A DNA stretch of 11,296 nucleotides from Lunasporangiospora selenospora (GCA_015680635.1 JAABOA010000824.1:1-11296), one strand, 5' to 3'. Positions 1 through 9,360 are shown, counted from the stretch's first letter. Notes: a model not told the origin generated them from the sequence alone. Made by a program: numbers and translations.

Positions 1-670
1 CAATAGTTGGTAAGAACATCCTCTTAGTCGCCTTGCATGCACTGACTCTCATCCATCATTATCTATGGTTACTCACACCATTCATTCTGTATTTCTCCGC
101 CTTTTGCCTTCACCATCTCCTTGTTCGTGATCAATAGCGAGTAAGAACATGATCTTGGCCGGATCGGCGCTGCTCAAGTGTATATATATTCGGCGGGTCT
201 GTCCAGGATTGAGAAACAGGTGTTTTCTCACTCAGCTTGCAAGAACAAATATCCAGCATCTTTTGTTTTTTTTTGTTTCAAGTTTTTATCTCCTCCATCT
301 AAAAAATGCTGGTACTGTTGGAATATGGCTGATCATTGTTGTATTAAATATGAAAGTGCCTGATTTCCATAAAGAGCGATGACGCCCCTGAGTTGGTTAT
401 GGGGAGCGTTACCGAATAACATTACAGCTTTTGCCCTATTATTCGACACTGTCAGGGATTGGGATTCTTGGATATAATGACCTTGACTTCATGACATGTT
501 CCGTGCTCTTTTTTTTTTTTTTTTTTTTGGCGATCATTGAGCCATCACTTGGAACTTTCAGCTACCATTCCACTTTTTGTAGCATATCAAATACCTTGGT
601 GGGGCTGCTAGCTCTATTACCTGAAACACACTAACTCGCAATCTGCAAGTTCTATTGTGCATTTTCAGAT
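1..670. other. AT-rich spacer without recognisable gene
   Basis: I see no supportable gene here. The short open frames on the plus strand (149-382 and 431-634) are rich in F, L and S, match no family I know, and run through T tracts, as random frames in AT-rich fungal spacers do. Visible landmarks are a TATATATA stretch near 180-188, a 20-nt T run at 509-528, and an imperfect 19-bp direct repeat at 1-19 and 132-150. The left edge could be the 3' end of a gene outside the window, but nothing shows this. Confidence 0.5.
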
Positions 671-920
671 TATTTTTTTAATGAATAGGTTAGTCGAGTC
701 TTACAAAGACTATGGCCCATTATTCGAGACAGGAGGGGCACCACATGTGTAATATTTCTTTATTTTAAACTACGCTGAATATCCAACGATTTCAACGCGC
801 AGTCATATACAAGGGAGACAGGAACTAGGGTGGCCGTGGGTGGGTCAGGTGGTGTCCCTCCTGCCTCTAATAATGGGCTATTGTCTTTGTAAGATTCGAC
901 TAGCCTATTCAAAAAAAATA
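671..920. mobile_element. MITE-like element with long terminal inverted repeats
   Basis: Two arms, 682-744 and 849-911, are inverted copies of each other. Each is 63 nt, with 56 of 63 positions matching by my count and no gap. Both arms continue outward into a T-run (left) or A-run (right), and the last bases are TA at 671-672 and TA at 919-920. The roughly 104 bp between the arms codes for nothing. Small size, long inverted ends and no coding capacity are the marks of a non-autonomous DNA transposon (MITE). The flanking TA pairs would fit the TA target duplication of Tc1/mariner-type elements, but because the ends are palindromic this is weak evidence. The element lies about 113 bp beyond the HEM2 stop codon. 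It could instead be a simple stem-loop of other origin; other copies in the genome would settle it. Confidence 0.7.
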
Positions 921-1032
921 TCTTCACCGCAACGATTACAGCCCTATAGGTAATCAGCCCATAGATATATTTGAGTAGTAGTTGAATAATAATATTGTAT
1001 TGTTATTTTGTCTATTTGTTACAAATGCCAAT

Positions 1033-3073
1033 CTAGTTGCTGTCCTCCTTGATCCATTCCAGGATCTGAGGTGTATAGTAAGTCAACACAAAGTTGGCTC
1101 CAGCCCTCAAGAATCCATCCATTGACTCCATCACACCAGTACGGAGGCTAAAGACACCAGCCTGTGCCGAGTGCCAGATCATGGCATACTCTCCCGAAAC
1201 CTGGTACACCGACAAAGGGTAGTCTGGGGCCAACTCGCGTGCATCTCTCAAGATGTCGAGGTAAGGTGTACCGGGCTTGACCATCAACACATCTGCACCC
1301 TCGCCAATATCACGCACCAATGCTCTCCGTGCCAAACCACGCGACTGGGGTGGCAATTGGTAGCACTTGCGATCGCCCGATCCTGGTGTCGAGTGGCAAG
1401 CATCACTATTAAGAACATGGATAATCCCGAGATTGTTGGTCAATAAACTATAGGCCCATGAAAGTGAAAGCAAATGTGAAAGAGCGAACGACAAAAAAGA
1501 GAAGGAGAGTTTGGGAAAGGGCATACCGGAAGGGACCATAGAATCCACTGGCAAACTTGGCAGAGTAACTCATCAAAGAGACCTTGTGCGCAATACCCTC
1601 CTCCACCAAGGCATCCTTGATAGCCTTGATGCGGCCGTCCATCATGTCACTGGGAGCAATCATGTCACATCCAGCGCGAGCATAGGCCATCGAAATATCG
1701 GCCAATCTCCGGACCGAGCCGCGGTTGTCAATGGTTCCGTCATCGCGCAGGACTCCGCAGTGACCATGTGAGGTGTAAGGGCAGAGACAGACATCAACAG
1801 CCAACAACAGCTTGGGGAAGGCCTTCTTCAACAAATGGAGTGCTCGGATCGTGGGAGTGTTGGGGTCGTCCGCTGCAGAGCCGACGGGGTCCTATTACCC
1901 AATATGGAGGAGAATCAAGTAACCAATGTTAGAGTTTGTTCAGGTTAGGGTTGTGAGGAGTACAGTAGGCTGAATGAAAAAGAAGATAGAGAAAGGAGTA
2001 TGGGTGTGGAGGTACTCTACTTCGGGGACACACAAAATTAGTCATTGCCACCCGAGAGAGCTGTGGATTGTCCGAGTAAAAGTCGGCTGCCATCCTCTCG
2101 ACCCGAGCTGCATCCCCGAGATCGCCCTTATGCCTCCTATTTTGGCATTTTCCGGAGACTGTCGGTCCTGAGAGATATCCGGTCATTGGGAATCCGACAA
2201 TACAAAAAGCCAAAAGGTCCTAGTCGAAAAAATGTGCGCGGCAAGGGGTGCTGTGTCTCTTCCTCCCGAGGACAAATCTCCAAACCCCGAATTTCTGGCG
2301 CCCCTTTTTTCCCCCTTCCTTCCTTTCTAGTGCTCGATCAGAGATGTGCGAGTGGGTTGCAGTTGCTGGGACAAGAGAGACGAACCTTCTTGATCTTGAC
2401 GGGGACACCAAAGAGGATGACAGACTTGAGACCGTTATCGACCAAGGGCTTCAAAAAATCAACCAAGAGATTGATACCCCATCTAAAAGCGAATGAAATC
2501 AGAGATGCTGTAAGCACGGTGTTTCCTCTCTTTCATGCGCAAATCTCCCATATGTGGGAACAAGATGAAGAAAAAGAGAAAAAGAGGAAACAGAGGACCG
2601 AGAGCCATGTGGGATGAGGTGCATATCAGCCTGCTTTTACTGTGGCACAAGAGCATCCCTTTTTTTTTGTTGTCGAGATGCCTAGCCCGGGCGTGCTCCT
2701 CTCTTGGGCAGGAAGATCCGAGCGGGCAGGAAGATCCGAGTGAACAATACAAACAGGGCAAAGAGAAAACACAGTGTCCAAGAAAAACCAATTGGACCTT
2801 CACAAGCAGCGCAGCCCCCTTCCCCCCCTCCCTCCTTGGTTGGACATATGGCTCAGCAGAGAGAAGCGACTGCTCAAGGCGAAAGCATTACCTCGATTGC
2901 CCGGGGAGAGTATCGATCTTTTCCTCGACATCGTCATTGTCTGTGACAAAGATTGGGTACATGAGCATCTCTGAGGTAATCTGGGCATTGGCCTGCCATT
3001 TCCGGTGGATCGGGTGATGGTAGCCAGCATGAAGCAGAGAGGTGTGCTTGTTTGGGACGACGGGGAATTCCAT
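1033..3073 (-). CDS. HEM2: Porphobilinogen synthase (delta-aminolevulinate dehydratase), 4 exons
   Basis: This enzyme condenses two 5-aminolevulinate molecules to porphobilinogen, the second step of heme synthesis, in the cytosol. My exons are 3073-2892, 2482-2386, 1891-1527 and 1405-1033; introns are 2891-2483 (phase 2), 2385-1892 (phase 0) and 1526-1406 (phase 2). The joined CDS is 1017 nt (338 residues), the usual family length. The two active-site lysines are K205 (in [16 protein letters not shown]) and K258 (in [11 protein letters not shown]), 53 apart as in yeast Hem2. C128, C130 and C138 in [14 protein letters not shown] are the zinc ligands, so this is the zinc-dependent type. GVP at 86-88, [10 protein letters not shown] from 94 and RKCYQLPP near 227-234 are also conserved. 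The start is the ATG opening [12 protein letters not shown], which puts HAGYHHP and MYPIF where the family has them. The donor of the 494-bp intron (GTTCGT) is weak. Intron edges are inferred from protein conservation and phase; the identity is firm. Confidence 0.97.
2706..2741. repeat. Two-copy 18-bp tandem repeat inside HEM2 intron 1
   Basis: The unit GGGCAGGAAGATCCGAGC (2706-2723) is followed at once by a second copy (2724-2741) that differs only in its last base. It lies in the middle of the 409-bp first intron of HEM2 and codes for nothing. It looks like a simple replication-slippage duplication. Confidence 0.85.
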
Positions 3074-3100
3074 TGTTGAGAGTGTGGAGGGCTTGATCGG

Positions 3101-3126
3101 GGTGGTGGTGGTAGTGGTGGTGGTGG
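3101..3126. repeat. GGT trinucleotide microsatellite
   Basis: Nearly pure GGT repeats with one GTA interruption start 28 bp upstream of the HEM2 ATG. On the HEM2 strand this is a CCA repeat in the likely 5' untranslated leader. Confidence 0.85.
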
Positions 3127-3804
3127 ATGGACAGGCAAGGAAGGATGGAAGCAGAAGGGATGGGGATGGGGTGTGGGAGAGAAGAGGATGAGAAAGAAGA
3201 GAGGAAAGGAAGGAGTGGAAAAGGCTTTGAGCAAATGATCAGAAGGACGAGCGGTGATCCAGTGGTGCTTGCTCGCCCTCCTGCCTAATTTGGCCATGAC
3301 CTCGGAGCTGGCTGTTTTTTTTCCCCTCCGCTCCGTCGACGTTGACACAGGTGGGGTGGGTGCAAGGTATTCGCTCGAGATTGTAACACACAGGCTCTTC
3401 CTTTTCATGAGGTTAGGATCCCATTACAAAGGTGCATGTTGGGGCTACTGTGGGAAAGAGATAGGCCCACTCACGCCAACCCCGAACGTATCAACCTTGT
3501 ACCAAAAGCCGAAACGGCCTGGGAAAAAAATCAAGGGAGGACAGAAGAGTTTGTCCAAGCAGGCAAAGATCATGGACTCAGCACGGCGATGGGAAAGTCA
3601 TTTTGCTATTGGTGGACTCTTCGTAATCTTGGGTCTCTGATCTAGAGAAAATACCACAGTCCGACGTTCGTGGGTTGACTAGGCGTGGATCTCACTTTCA
3701 GTTTTCCAAATTCATTGAAAGTACGAGAATGGCCACACTCTGATAGAAGTAGACTCTTTCTACTTGGATCATTCTCGCGAATGGATAAATCCAACAGGGT
3801 TTGT

Positions 3805-3824
3805 TGACTACTCTAGAATAGTCA
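3805..3824. promoter_or_regulatory. 20-bp near-perfect palindrome upstream of the LRR-like gene
   Basis: TGACTA at 3805-3810 and TAGTCA at 3819-3824 flank a TCTAGA core, so 18 of 20 positions are palindromic. It sits about 140 bp before the start codon at 3964. The symmetry would suit a dimeric regulator such as a bZIP or zinc-cluster factor, but no factor can be named from sequence alone. Confidence 0.35.
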
Positions 3825-3963
3825 CTTCACAGTTGGCCAAAAAGTTTTTCACTTGGACATTTAAAAAGCACACTTGGACACCCTTTTGTTCTTTCTGGCC
3901 TCTCCTACTTTGCTCCGCTTCACTACCCACACCACAGTCTTCTCAAAAAACACTGCCAACACA

Positions 3964-6900
3964 ATGGAGAGACATGCTACAGCCAACTTTAGCAATCAGG
4001 TCTTCACCAAACGCTATGGGCCTGCTCGAAGCAACATCAAAGAATTACTCGGCAATGGAGCCGACATCATGTACCTTTCTTCACTTCCTGATTCCTCGCC
4101 TAGAGAAGGGGAAATGGTCACCATCCCCATTCTAAAGGAAGTGCTTTCGGAATTGGATTACATCCCAGTATCATTCATCCTCAGTACCTTTCCAAACTTG
4201 CACGACATTACTATCAACGGCAAGCCTGTTAACATCCATAAGCCTGGGCCTGTTTTCAAAAGCTACATGAAAAATGAACAGTAAGCTGAGGGCAAGAGGG
4301 TGACTTTCACATTTGTGCATCTGCTTTGCATACTATAGAGAAAATCGGATATCAAGAGGAGTGAAGGCTTGAATCTCGAAAAAGAGGAAAAATATACTAA
4401 CTCGGATACATTGCATCGACTTGTTCTAGGTGCTCGTCCCAGAGTGTGTTTAGGAATACGGGAGTTATAATCGAGCCTTGGATCCTTCCAGACCCCAACC
4501 AAATCATCAACATCATCTATCCGCCTGAGTCGACCCTTCTTAGTCAGTACTTGACGGCTGACAACAAGGGCAAGGCTCCAGTATATGACTGGACTCTGTG
4601 TCCTTCGATTACAAGTACTCTGGCTGGCCCAAGTTCTTCAGGTTGCAACCTTTACGGCTTGGGGTTACAGCCTTATCCTAGTCAATCGGCAGGTCCTTCG
4701 TCCTCACATCAAGCTCCTTTTCATACAACCTGTCCTACAGAATTGCCGCCACAGCCCACGGAAATGATTAGTCTACATCAAGTTAAAAGGAGTCTACGGG
4801 TTGGGAATACTGCAATTCAAGCTTTGAGCAAAAGGACAAGGCTAGCCGAGGTTAATATTTCAAGCCAGATTGCCTCCACAGTGGAGCATCCAACGAGCGC
4901 CTTATCTCAAGTACAGCACGCCCAGAAAACAAATGATGATGCAATGTCCAGCTCTCCAGAGCATCAACTCTCGGCAATAGATTACTGGGCACATTCTGAT
5001 CATTTGCATTATCCTGAAGCTAGATCTTCACCTAAAGGGGATCAAGGTATGAATGACCAAAAACAGGGCCTTCTTGGTTTGTGGAATAATCTTTCTTGCT
5101 GCTCCCCTTTAACGGCTCAAGGCACAGGCATACTTGGTGATCTGTGTCCATTCTGTTTCAGCGGACGACTAACATACTCTCTACAATATTTGTTTCAATC
5201 AACGGGTATAGGTCCAAGCGAGCACCCTCCGCAAGGTAATGTCACTCAAGCAGATCCAACTCCGAGTCCCAAAACCGACCTCGAGCAGTTTCTTTATCAC
5301 CACAAACTCGACCTAGGTCTTTACAATCGTGAGCAAAAGATCTCGATCAGGCTGAAAAGCTATCGCATGGCCCAAGAGTTTTGTAGATATCTTGTCAAGC
5401 CAGATGAGTACCCTGTCCAAACTTTATCAATCCTTCTCGACTGGGAGTGGAAGCTACAAGATATCAAAGTCATTTTGGATGCTGTCCGTCACTCTTCGAT
5501 TCAAGAGCTGAATCTCAACGGAGGCACTGGACTTGCCGAGATCCCGCTTGATTATACACCTCTAATCCGAAACCCAACGCACTGGGGGGATATATTTCTT
5601 GAGATGCTCTGTCACGAGACTCTGACCAAGGTTCGGATCACTTCTATGCCAGATATCCTCCGCACTCACTCATCCCTCGAAGATGCGGCCAAAAATATCC
5701 TAACTCGTTGTGATCTCAGTCATTTGGATGTTCTCGAGTTCCCGCTCACAATGCTTGGCTTTAGCGACTGGAGAGGCTCGCATGGCGAGCAATTCTATCA
5801 TCTTATCCGAAAGGCTACCCACCTCTCAGAGCTTGTCATTCATCTCACGACCACATCCTGGAGCGAAGTCATCGGAAACATCTATCTTTGCGTACAGGCA
5901 ACGCGAGAACATATCTTTGACCGGCACCGATTGATCCCCAAAAAGATGCACAGGATAAGAAATGTAACAGTTACTCCTGATGGGCTTATCGTCCCTGTTT
6001 CATTGACGTCAAGACAGCCAATGCCTGGCCTACTTTTGATCAGGGTCAATAGCGACAATGGATCCTGGGCCTCTGTAGCCTACCCTCAGTTGATAGATAA
6101 GGGTCGGAAATTCGGAAGTCTTGTCCTTGACCTTGGAGAAAAGGAGCACTTTGCAACAACATGGTACTACATCTTGGCGCTCCCCGGGGCTTATGAGTTC
6201 ACACGACTCCGGATCCTAAACACTAAAGGTGGATCGTGGATTGAATGCTTCTGCTCCTGGCTAAGGTATCGCGACGCAGAGTGGAGGTCTTCATTCGGAC
6301 TGCCTATACCAGGACTCGAGCAAATTCAAATGTCGTCTCGACCTCCTATTCCTATCTTGAACGAAGATTTCTCATCCGGACCGAACTATCCGACTCTTTT
6401 TTCGTTGCCGCCTTGGCAAGGTGCTGGACACCCACTAGAGTTGCAAGCGTACCAGGTCCGTATCACGGAACTGGAGCTTGATTGCTCTGAAGGTGGAGAG
6501 ATTGCAGGAGTTTATCTGGTAGAACTTCTTGGGTATCTCAAGTGGATTCTCGAGCGTCTTCGGATTAACCAGCTCCTTCTAAAGTCAATCCCAGAGACTC
6601 ATATGATCAAGGTTCCAGGTCAGTCCTATTCTATACCTGCTTGGGTCCCTGTTCCACCAGAGTCACCGTCACCATCATCATCATCACCATCGTCGCCATC
6701 GTCGTCGTCATCGTCATCCTCAAAGGACGAGTCAGAGACTAGGCCGCCGGTTAGTTGGAGGTGCATTATTGGTGAATGCAATTTCCCCCGACTGAAGAGC
6801 CTCTACCTTGTCAGTTGCAATGTCACTGACCAAGATCTGCCCTCGATGTGGAAATACATCACTCGAACAGCCAATCTGGAGCGAGGCCGTCCGGTCTATC

Positions 6901-7025
6901 CTACTTTTGATTTTGGCCTAGTCAACACTCTCGTCACAGACACTAGCCTACGAATTGTTCGCAACTGGGCAGCCTACTATCGAAAACGCGAGATTAATGT
7001 TTACACAAGTCTGAGACAAGACTGA
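3964..7025 (+). CDS. Large LRR-like (RNI-like) hypothetical protein, at least 2 exons
   Basis: I do not recognise a named gene. Exon 1 is 3964-4280 and exon 2 is 4430-7025. The 149-bp intron 4281-4429 has donor GTAAGC, a perfect TACTAAC branch point at 4395-4401 and acceptor TCTAG. It has phase 2, with the split codon giving Q106. The joined CDS is 2913 nt (970 residues). The ATG at 3964 is the first in frame and has good context (A at -3, G at +4). Residues 1-106 are a compact N-terminal part. About 110-290 is a polar S/P/Q-rich linker. From about 290 on, segments such as IQELNLNGG, LDVLEFPLTM, LSELVIHLT, ITELELDC and LKSLYLVSCNVTD resemble irregular leucine-rich repeats. A serine run lies near 850-871. 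No F-box, kinase, signal peptide or membrane segment is seen. Similar large LRR-like proteins are, from memory, common in Mortierella genomes; that is inference. A further in-frame intron (5047-5211) is possible and would give 915 residues. Confidence 0.8.
5047..5211 (+). other. Candidate stop-free in-frame intron within the LRR-like gene
   Basis: This 165-bp stretch begins with GTATGA after CAAG and ends with GTATAG. A GACTAAC branch-point match lies at 5167-5173, about 40 nt before the acceptor. It is exactly 55 codons, phase 1, with no stop codon, so the frame is open whether or not it is removed. Its translation is hydrophobic and cysteine-bearing (for example LCPFCFSGR), unlike the polar linker on both sides. 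Splicing would join GDQ to GPSEHPPQ smoothly. It may be a true intron, a retained intron or real coding sequence. Confidence 0.55.
6661..6723 (+). repeat. TCA/TCG trinucleotide tract encoding a serine run
   Basis: Repeated TCA, TCG and CCA/CCG codons encode a serine-rich stretch with a few prolines, near residues 850-871 of the LRR-like protein. It precedes the final leucine-rich part and is probably a flexible linker of variable length. Confidence 0.85.
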
Positions 7026-7139
7026 GGGCGAACAAGACAACAATAATAACAACAGCAACAGCAGCAGCAGCAGCAGCAACAGTAAAATTCACAAAATCCG
7101 AGACAAAAAGTTCAAAAAAGGGAGATCTTCATTTCTTTT
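7026..7139. repeat. Spacer between convergent genes with a CAA/CAG tract
   Basis: Only 114 bp separate the two stop codons, so the 3' untranslated regions probably overlap. The spacer holds an interrupted CAA/CAT/CAG tract from about 7036 to 7082, including six perfect CAG units at 7059-7076. No perfect AATAAA signal is seen on either strand. Confidence 0.75.
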
Positions 7140-9194
7140 TCATCCTTCCATAGTCCCCAATTCACTTGGGGCCCAACCAAGGCCTAGCCATTCAAGCTCA
7201 TATTCGACCAACTGATTATCCAAATAGGCCAATCCCGTCTCTAGGGGGATATCAAACTCGGGCGAAAACCAATAAAAATGGGGTCGATCCAATTTCTGAA
7301 GGGGGACCAACTTTTGGTGGAGCTGTAAAATCCGTTGCGCAATCTCGCGTTGACGTCGTTCATACCGTGCAGAGGGCTTACGATGTCGTGAATTGGGCCC
7401 AGTCATGGACGATGATGAATAGTATCGCTCCGAGTCGAGCGTCCCCCAGGCCATCTCATCGCTTGGGTCCCCAAAATAATATGCTTCCTCCCGCGCCAAT
7501 TCTTGCTCTGTATACATGGTCGAATTTGTGCTAATGTTCTCGTGGCAAAAGGTTGGGCATTGGTCCATCGCTTCTTGCTCTTGCTCTTCCTCCTCCAAAC
7601 CATCTTCGTCTTCCCATTGGGCCTCGGAGGAATCCACGATTGCAATCGCAAGATCTTCAAGCTGATCACAAACCCATTCGCATTCGACTAGGTCAACCAG
7701 TTCCACAGCCGATGTAGGTCGCATATCCTGCCAATGATCCTTGATCAATAGCTGCTTCAATCGTCGACATTGGCGCAAAAGACCGACAATACTCTGGCTT
7801 GGAATCCAGCAGGCGTTCATCAACGAAATGACCTCAATAGTCTCGGCTGCATGCTGGAGGATTGTCGGCACAACCTGGTCCTCCGTGTCTGTCTGAACAT
7901 CAATCCAGAGATGAGTGAGAGACTGTGTAAGGAACGAAAAGTATAGGGCCTCCGATCCACCCGGTGCCGCCGTGGCGAGCGCATCGTCTGTATGTAGATG
8001 CAATCGCTTCAGTTGCCGACATGTTGTTGTCAAGGTTTCCATTAGATCTGCAGCAGACTGCTCATAAAAAATGGAAGGAATCTTGAGATCGACCAGGCCA
8101 GGACATCGACGAAGGAATAGGACCAAAAAGTCTTCATCACAACCTAGACTGTCGCCCGAGAATTCAAAACGCCGGAGCGAAGTCAACAGTCGAGCTCCTG
8201 TGCCCCTCGTCTCGGCGGCAATTGCAGCAATTGTTGCTGCAGATAGCTGGATGGGTCCTCCTCGACGGTCTCGGTCGGAACCCACACAGCCCGAGTGGGA
8301 TGCTCCATTTCCGATACTGCATCCTGAAGAGTCAGTAAAGCCTAGGGACTCTGCCATAGAATTGGTGGTCCGGACCCGTCTTCCCATGAACCATTGGATC
8401 TCGATCATGAAATCCTGCAAGGTTACTGGCAAGGACTGGAGCACAGCTGCAAAGATGCGTTGACGGAATCCATGCCACAGATGCAGTTCCAGGGTTGTCA
8501 ATGTCGGGTGCGAAGCCAACGCAAACAGGTTGGCTCGACTGTAGAGCGCATGGACCGTCGTTGACTCGTGGAAACTTCGGAGCTCGAACCGTTGGAGTCC
8601 CCGATTGAGTCCGATGAGGCTCAACGCCGATCGTGGTCTATGCTTTTCAAAAACGGCACCTGGCTCTTGTTCTGCATTTTTGTTTGTTATTATCCTTTCG
8701 CTGTCTTTCTGGTTTGCTTCACCGTTACTTTCAATGTCTTGACCGACTTCCTGGGACGAGATTAGGGCCTGGTCAGGTCCCGAGTCGATGCATTCGCCCT
8801 GGAGGTGACCTCGACAGATAAGTTCTTGCAGTCGTCCCGAGTATGGTTGCGACGATTCTTTTGTGGGAGTCCAGAGTCCTTGCATGAAAGGAGAAGCATC
8901 CTCCGTGAGATCGATATCCAGGGTCCAGATCTTTTTCTGGTTGGCGTGGATGGCTAGGCGTCGTTGGGCCAGATCGTCATGGCTTCTACCGGACCGGAGA
9001 CTAGACCTAGAGTTGGAGGTGGAGGTAGCATGAGCGCCGCGATAGCGAACATATCTCCAGCGATGGGGTTCAAAGAGGTCCGCCCAGGCACTGCAAACGA
9101 GACGACATGACGAAATGTCGGTGACGGAGAGATGCAAGGCGATGGCATCGATGATCATGGGGATGTCAAAGATGGAAATGGAAGGCGGAGACAT
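7140..9194 (-). CDS. F-box protein with LRR-like region, single exon
   Basis: The 684-residue protein opens with an F-box-like segment at about residues 8-48, containing FDIPMIIDAIALHL and a CRLVCSAWADLFEPHRWRYV motif. These are typical of fungal F-box proteins, which bind Skp1 and bring substrates to SCF ubiquitin ligases. Residues 50-190 are polar and variable. From about 190 to 525, L-x-x-L segments recur (LQRFELRSF, LTTLELHLWHG, LRRFEFSGD, LVDLKIPSI, LKRLHLHTD, LTHLWIDVQ, LKQLLIKD), probably an irregular leucine-rich substrate-binding domain. Residues 523-545 are strongly acidic. The basic stretch 603-618 leads into a helical, coiled-coil-like part (616-636). The ATG at 9194 is the first in frame; upstream the frame has no ATG and reads the CT repeat. 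There is no need for an intron. The fold assignment is confident, but the substrate and any orthologue are unknown. Confidence 0.87.
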   Translation of the reverse strand: MSPPSISIFDIPMIIDAIALHLSVTDISSCRLVCSAWADLFEPHRWRYVRYRGAHATSTSNSRSSLRSGRSHDDLAQRRLAIHANQKKIWTLDIDLTEDASPFMQGLWTPTKESSQPYSGRLQELICRGHLQGECIDSGPDQALISSQEVGQDIESNGEANQKDSERIITNKNAEQEPGAVFEKHRPRSALSLIGLNRGLQRFELRSFHESTTVHALYSRANLFALASHPTLTTLELHLWHGFRQRIFAAVLQSLPVTLQDFMIEIQWFMGRRVRTTNSMAESLGFTDSSGCSIGNGASHSGCVGSDRDRRGGPIQLSAATIAAIAAETRGTGARLLTSLRRFEFSGDSLGCDEDFLVLFLRRCPGLVDLKIPSIFYEQSAADLMETLTTTCRQLKRLHLHTDDALATAAPGGSEALYFSFLTQSLTHLWIDVQTDTEDQVVPTILQHAAETIEVISLMNACWIPSQSIVGLLRQCRRLKQLLIKDHWQDMRPTSAVELVDLVECEWVCDQLEDLAIAIVDSSEAQWEDEDGLEEEEQEQEAMDQCPTFCHENISTNSTMYTEQELAREEAYYFGDPSDEMAWGTLDSERYYSSSSMTGPNSRHRKPSARYERRQREIAQRILQLHQKLVPLQKLDRPHFYWFSPEFDIPLETGLAYLDNQLVEYELEWLGLGWAPSELGTMEG

Positions 9195-9317
9195 GACGCG
9201 AGCGAAGAATGAGCGGCGAGTAGCGGCGAGAAAGGAAGAGAGAGGGTCATGAGGCGGACTAGGCGACTCGAAAAAGAGAAAAGAGAGAGGAAGAGGATGG
9301 AAAGTGAGTGATTGAGT

Positions 9318-9320
<3 letters not shown>

Positions 9321-9360
<40 letters not shown>
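9321..9360. repeat. (AG)20 dinucleotide microsatellite
   Basis: Twenty uninterrupted AG units, CT on the transcribed F-box strand, lie 127-166 bp upstream of the F-box start codon. They sit inside a longer purine/pyrimidine-biased region. Such CT tracts are common near fungal transcription starts. Length is likely to vary between strains. Confidence 0.97.

Larger units (their letters stand above)
3074..3963. promoter_or_regulatory. Divergent spacer between HEM2 and the LRR-like gene
   Basis: This 890-bp spacer must hold the promoters of both divergent genes. On the HEM2 side there is a GGT/GTA trinucleotide tract (3101-3126) and purine-rich sequence to about 3220, which reads as a pyrimidine-rich leader on the HEM2 strand. 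A CCAAT pentamer lies on the minus strand at 3608-3612, about 535 bp upstream of the HEM2 start. CCAAT-binding (HAP) control of heme genes is known in yeasts, but a single pentamer is weak evidence. On the other side, TTTAAAAA at 3861-3868 is TATA-like, about 100 bp before the ATG at 3964. It lies between two copies of CACTTGGACA (3850-3859 and 3871-3880). CT-rich sequence follows up to the start codon. No gene is seen in the spacer. Confidence 0.55.

Noticed and set aside
149-382. Small plus-strand frame that might encode a membrane peptide
   Set aside because: It is hydrophobic only because the region is T-rich; there is no domain, no good context and no neighbour to support it.
2045-2617. 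190-codon plus-strand open frame
   Set aside because: It spans a HEM2 intron, exon 2 and part of another intron on the wrong strand; composition is low-complexity and basic.
2800-3408. 202-codon minus-strand open frame with proline and phenylalanine runs
   Set aside because: It overlaps HEM2 exon 1 in another frame and reads the CCA microsatellite and CT-rich leader as protein.
8071-8463. 130-codon plus-strand open frame
   Set aside because: It is a shadow on the opposite strand of the F-box coding region and matches no family.
8640-8730. Possible short in-frame intron in the polar part of the F-box gene (GTAACG to TGCAG, 57 bp)
   Set aside because: The sequence is A-rich, lacks a clear branch point or pyrimidine tract, and the polar residues it encodes suit a linker.
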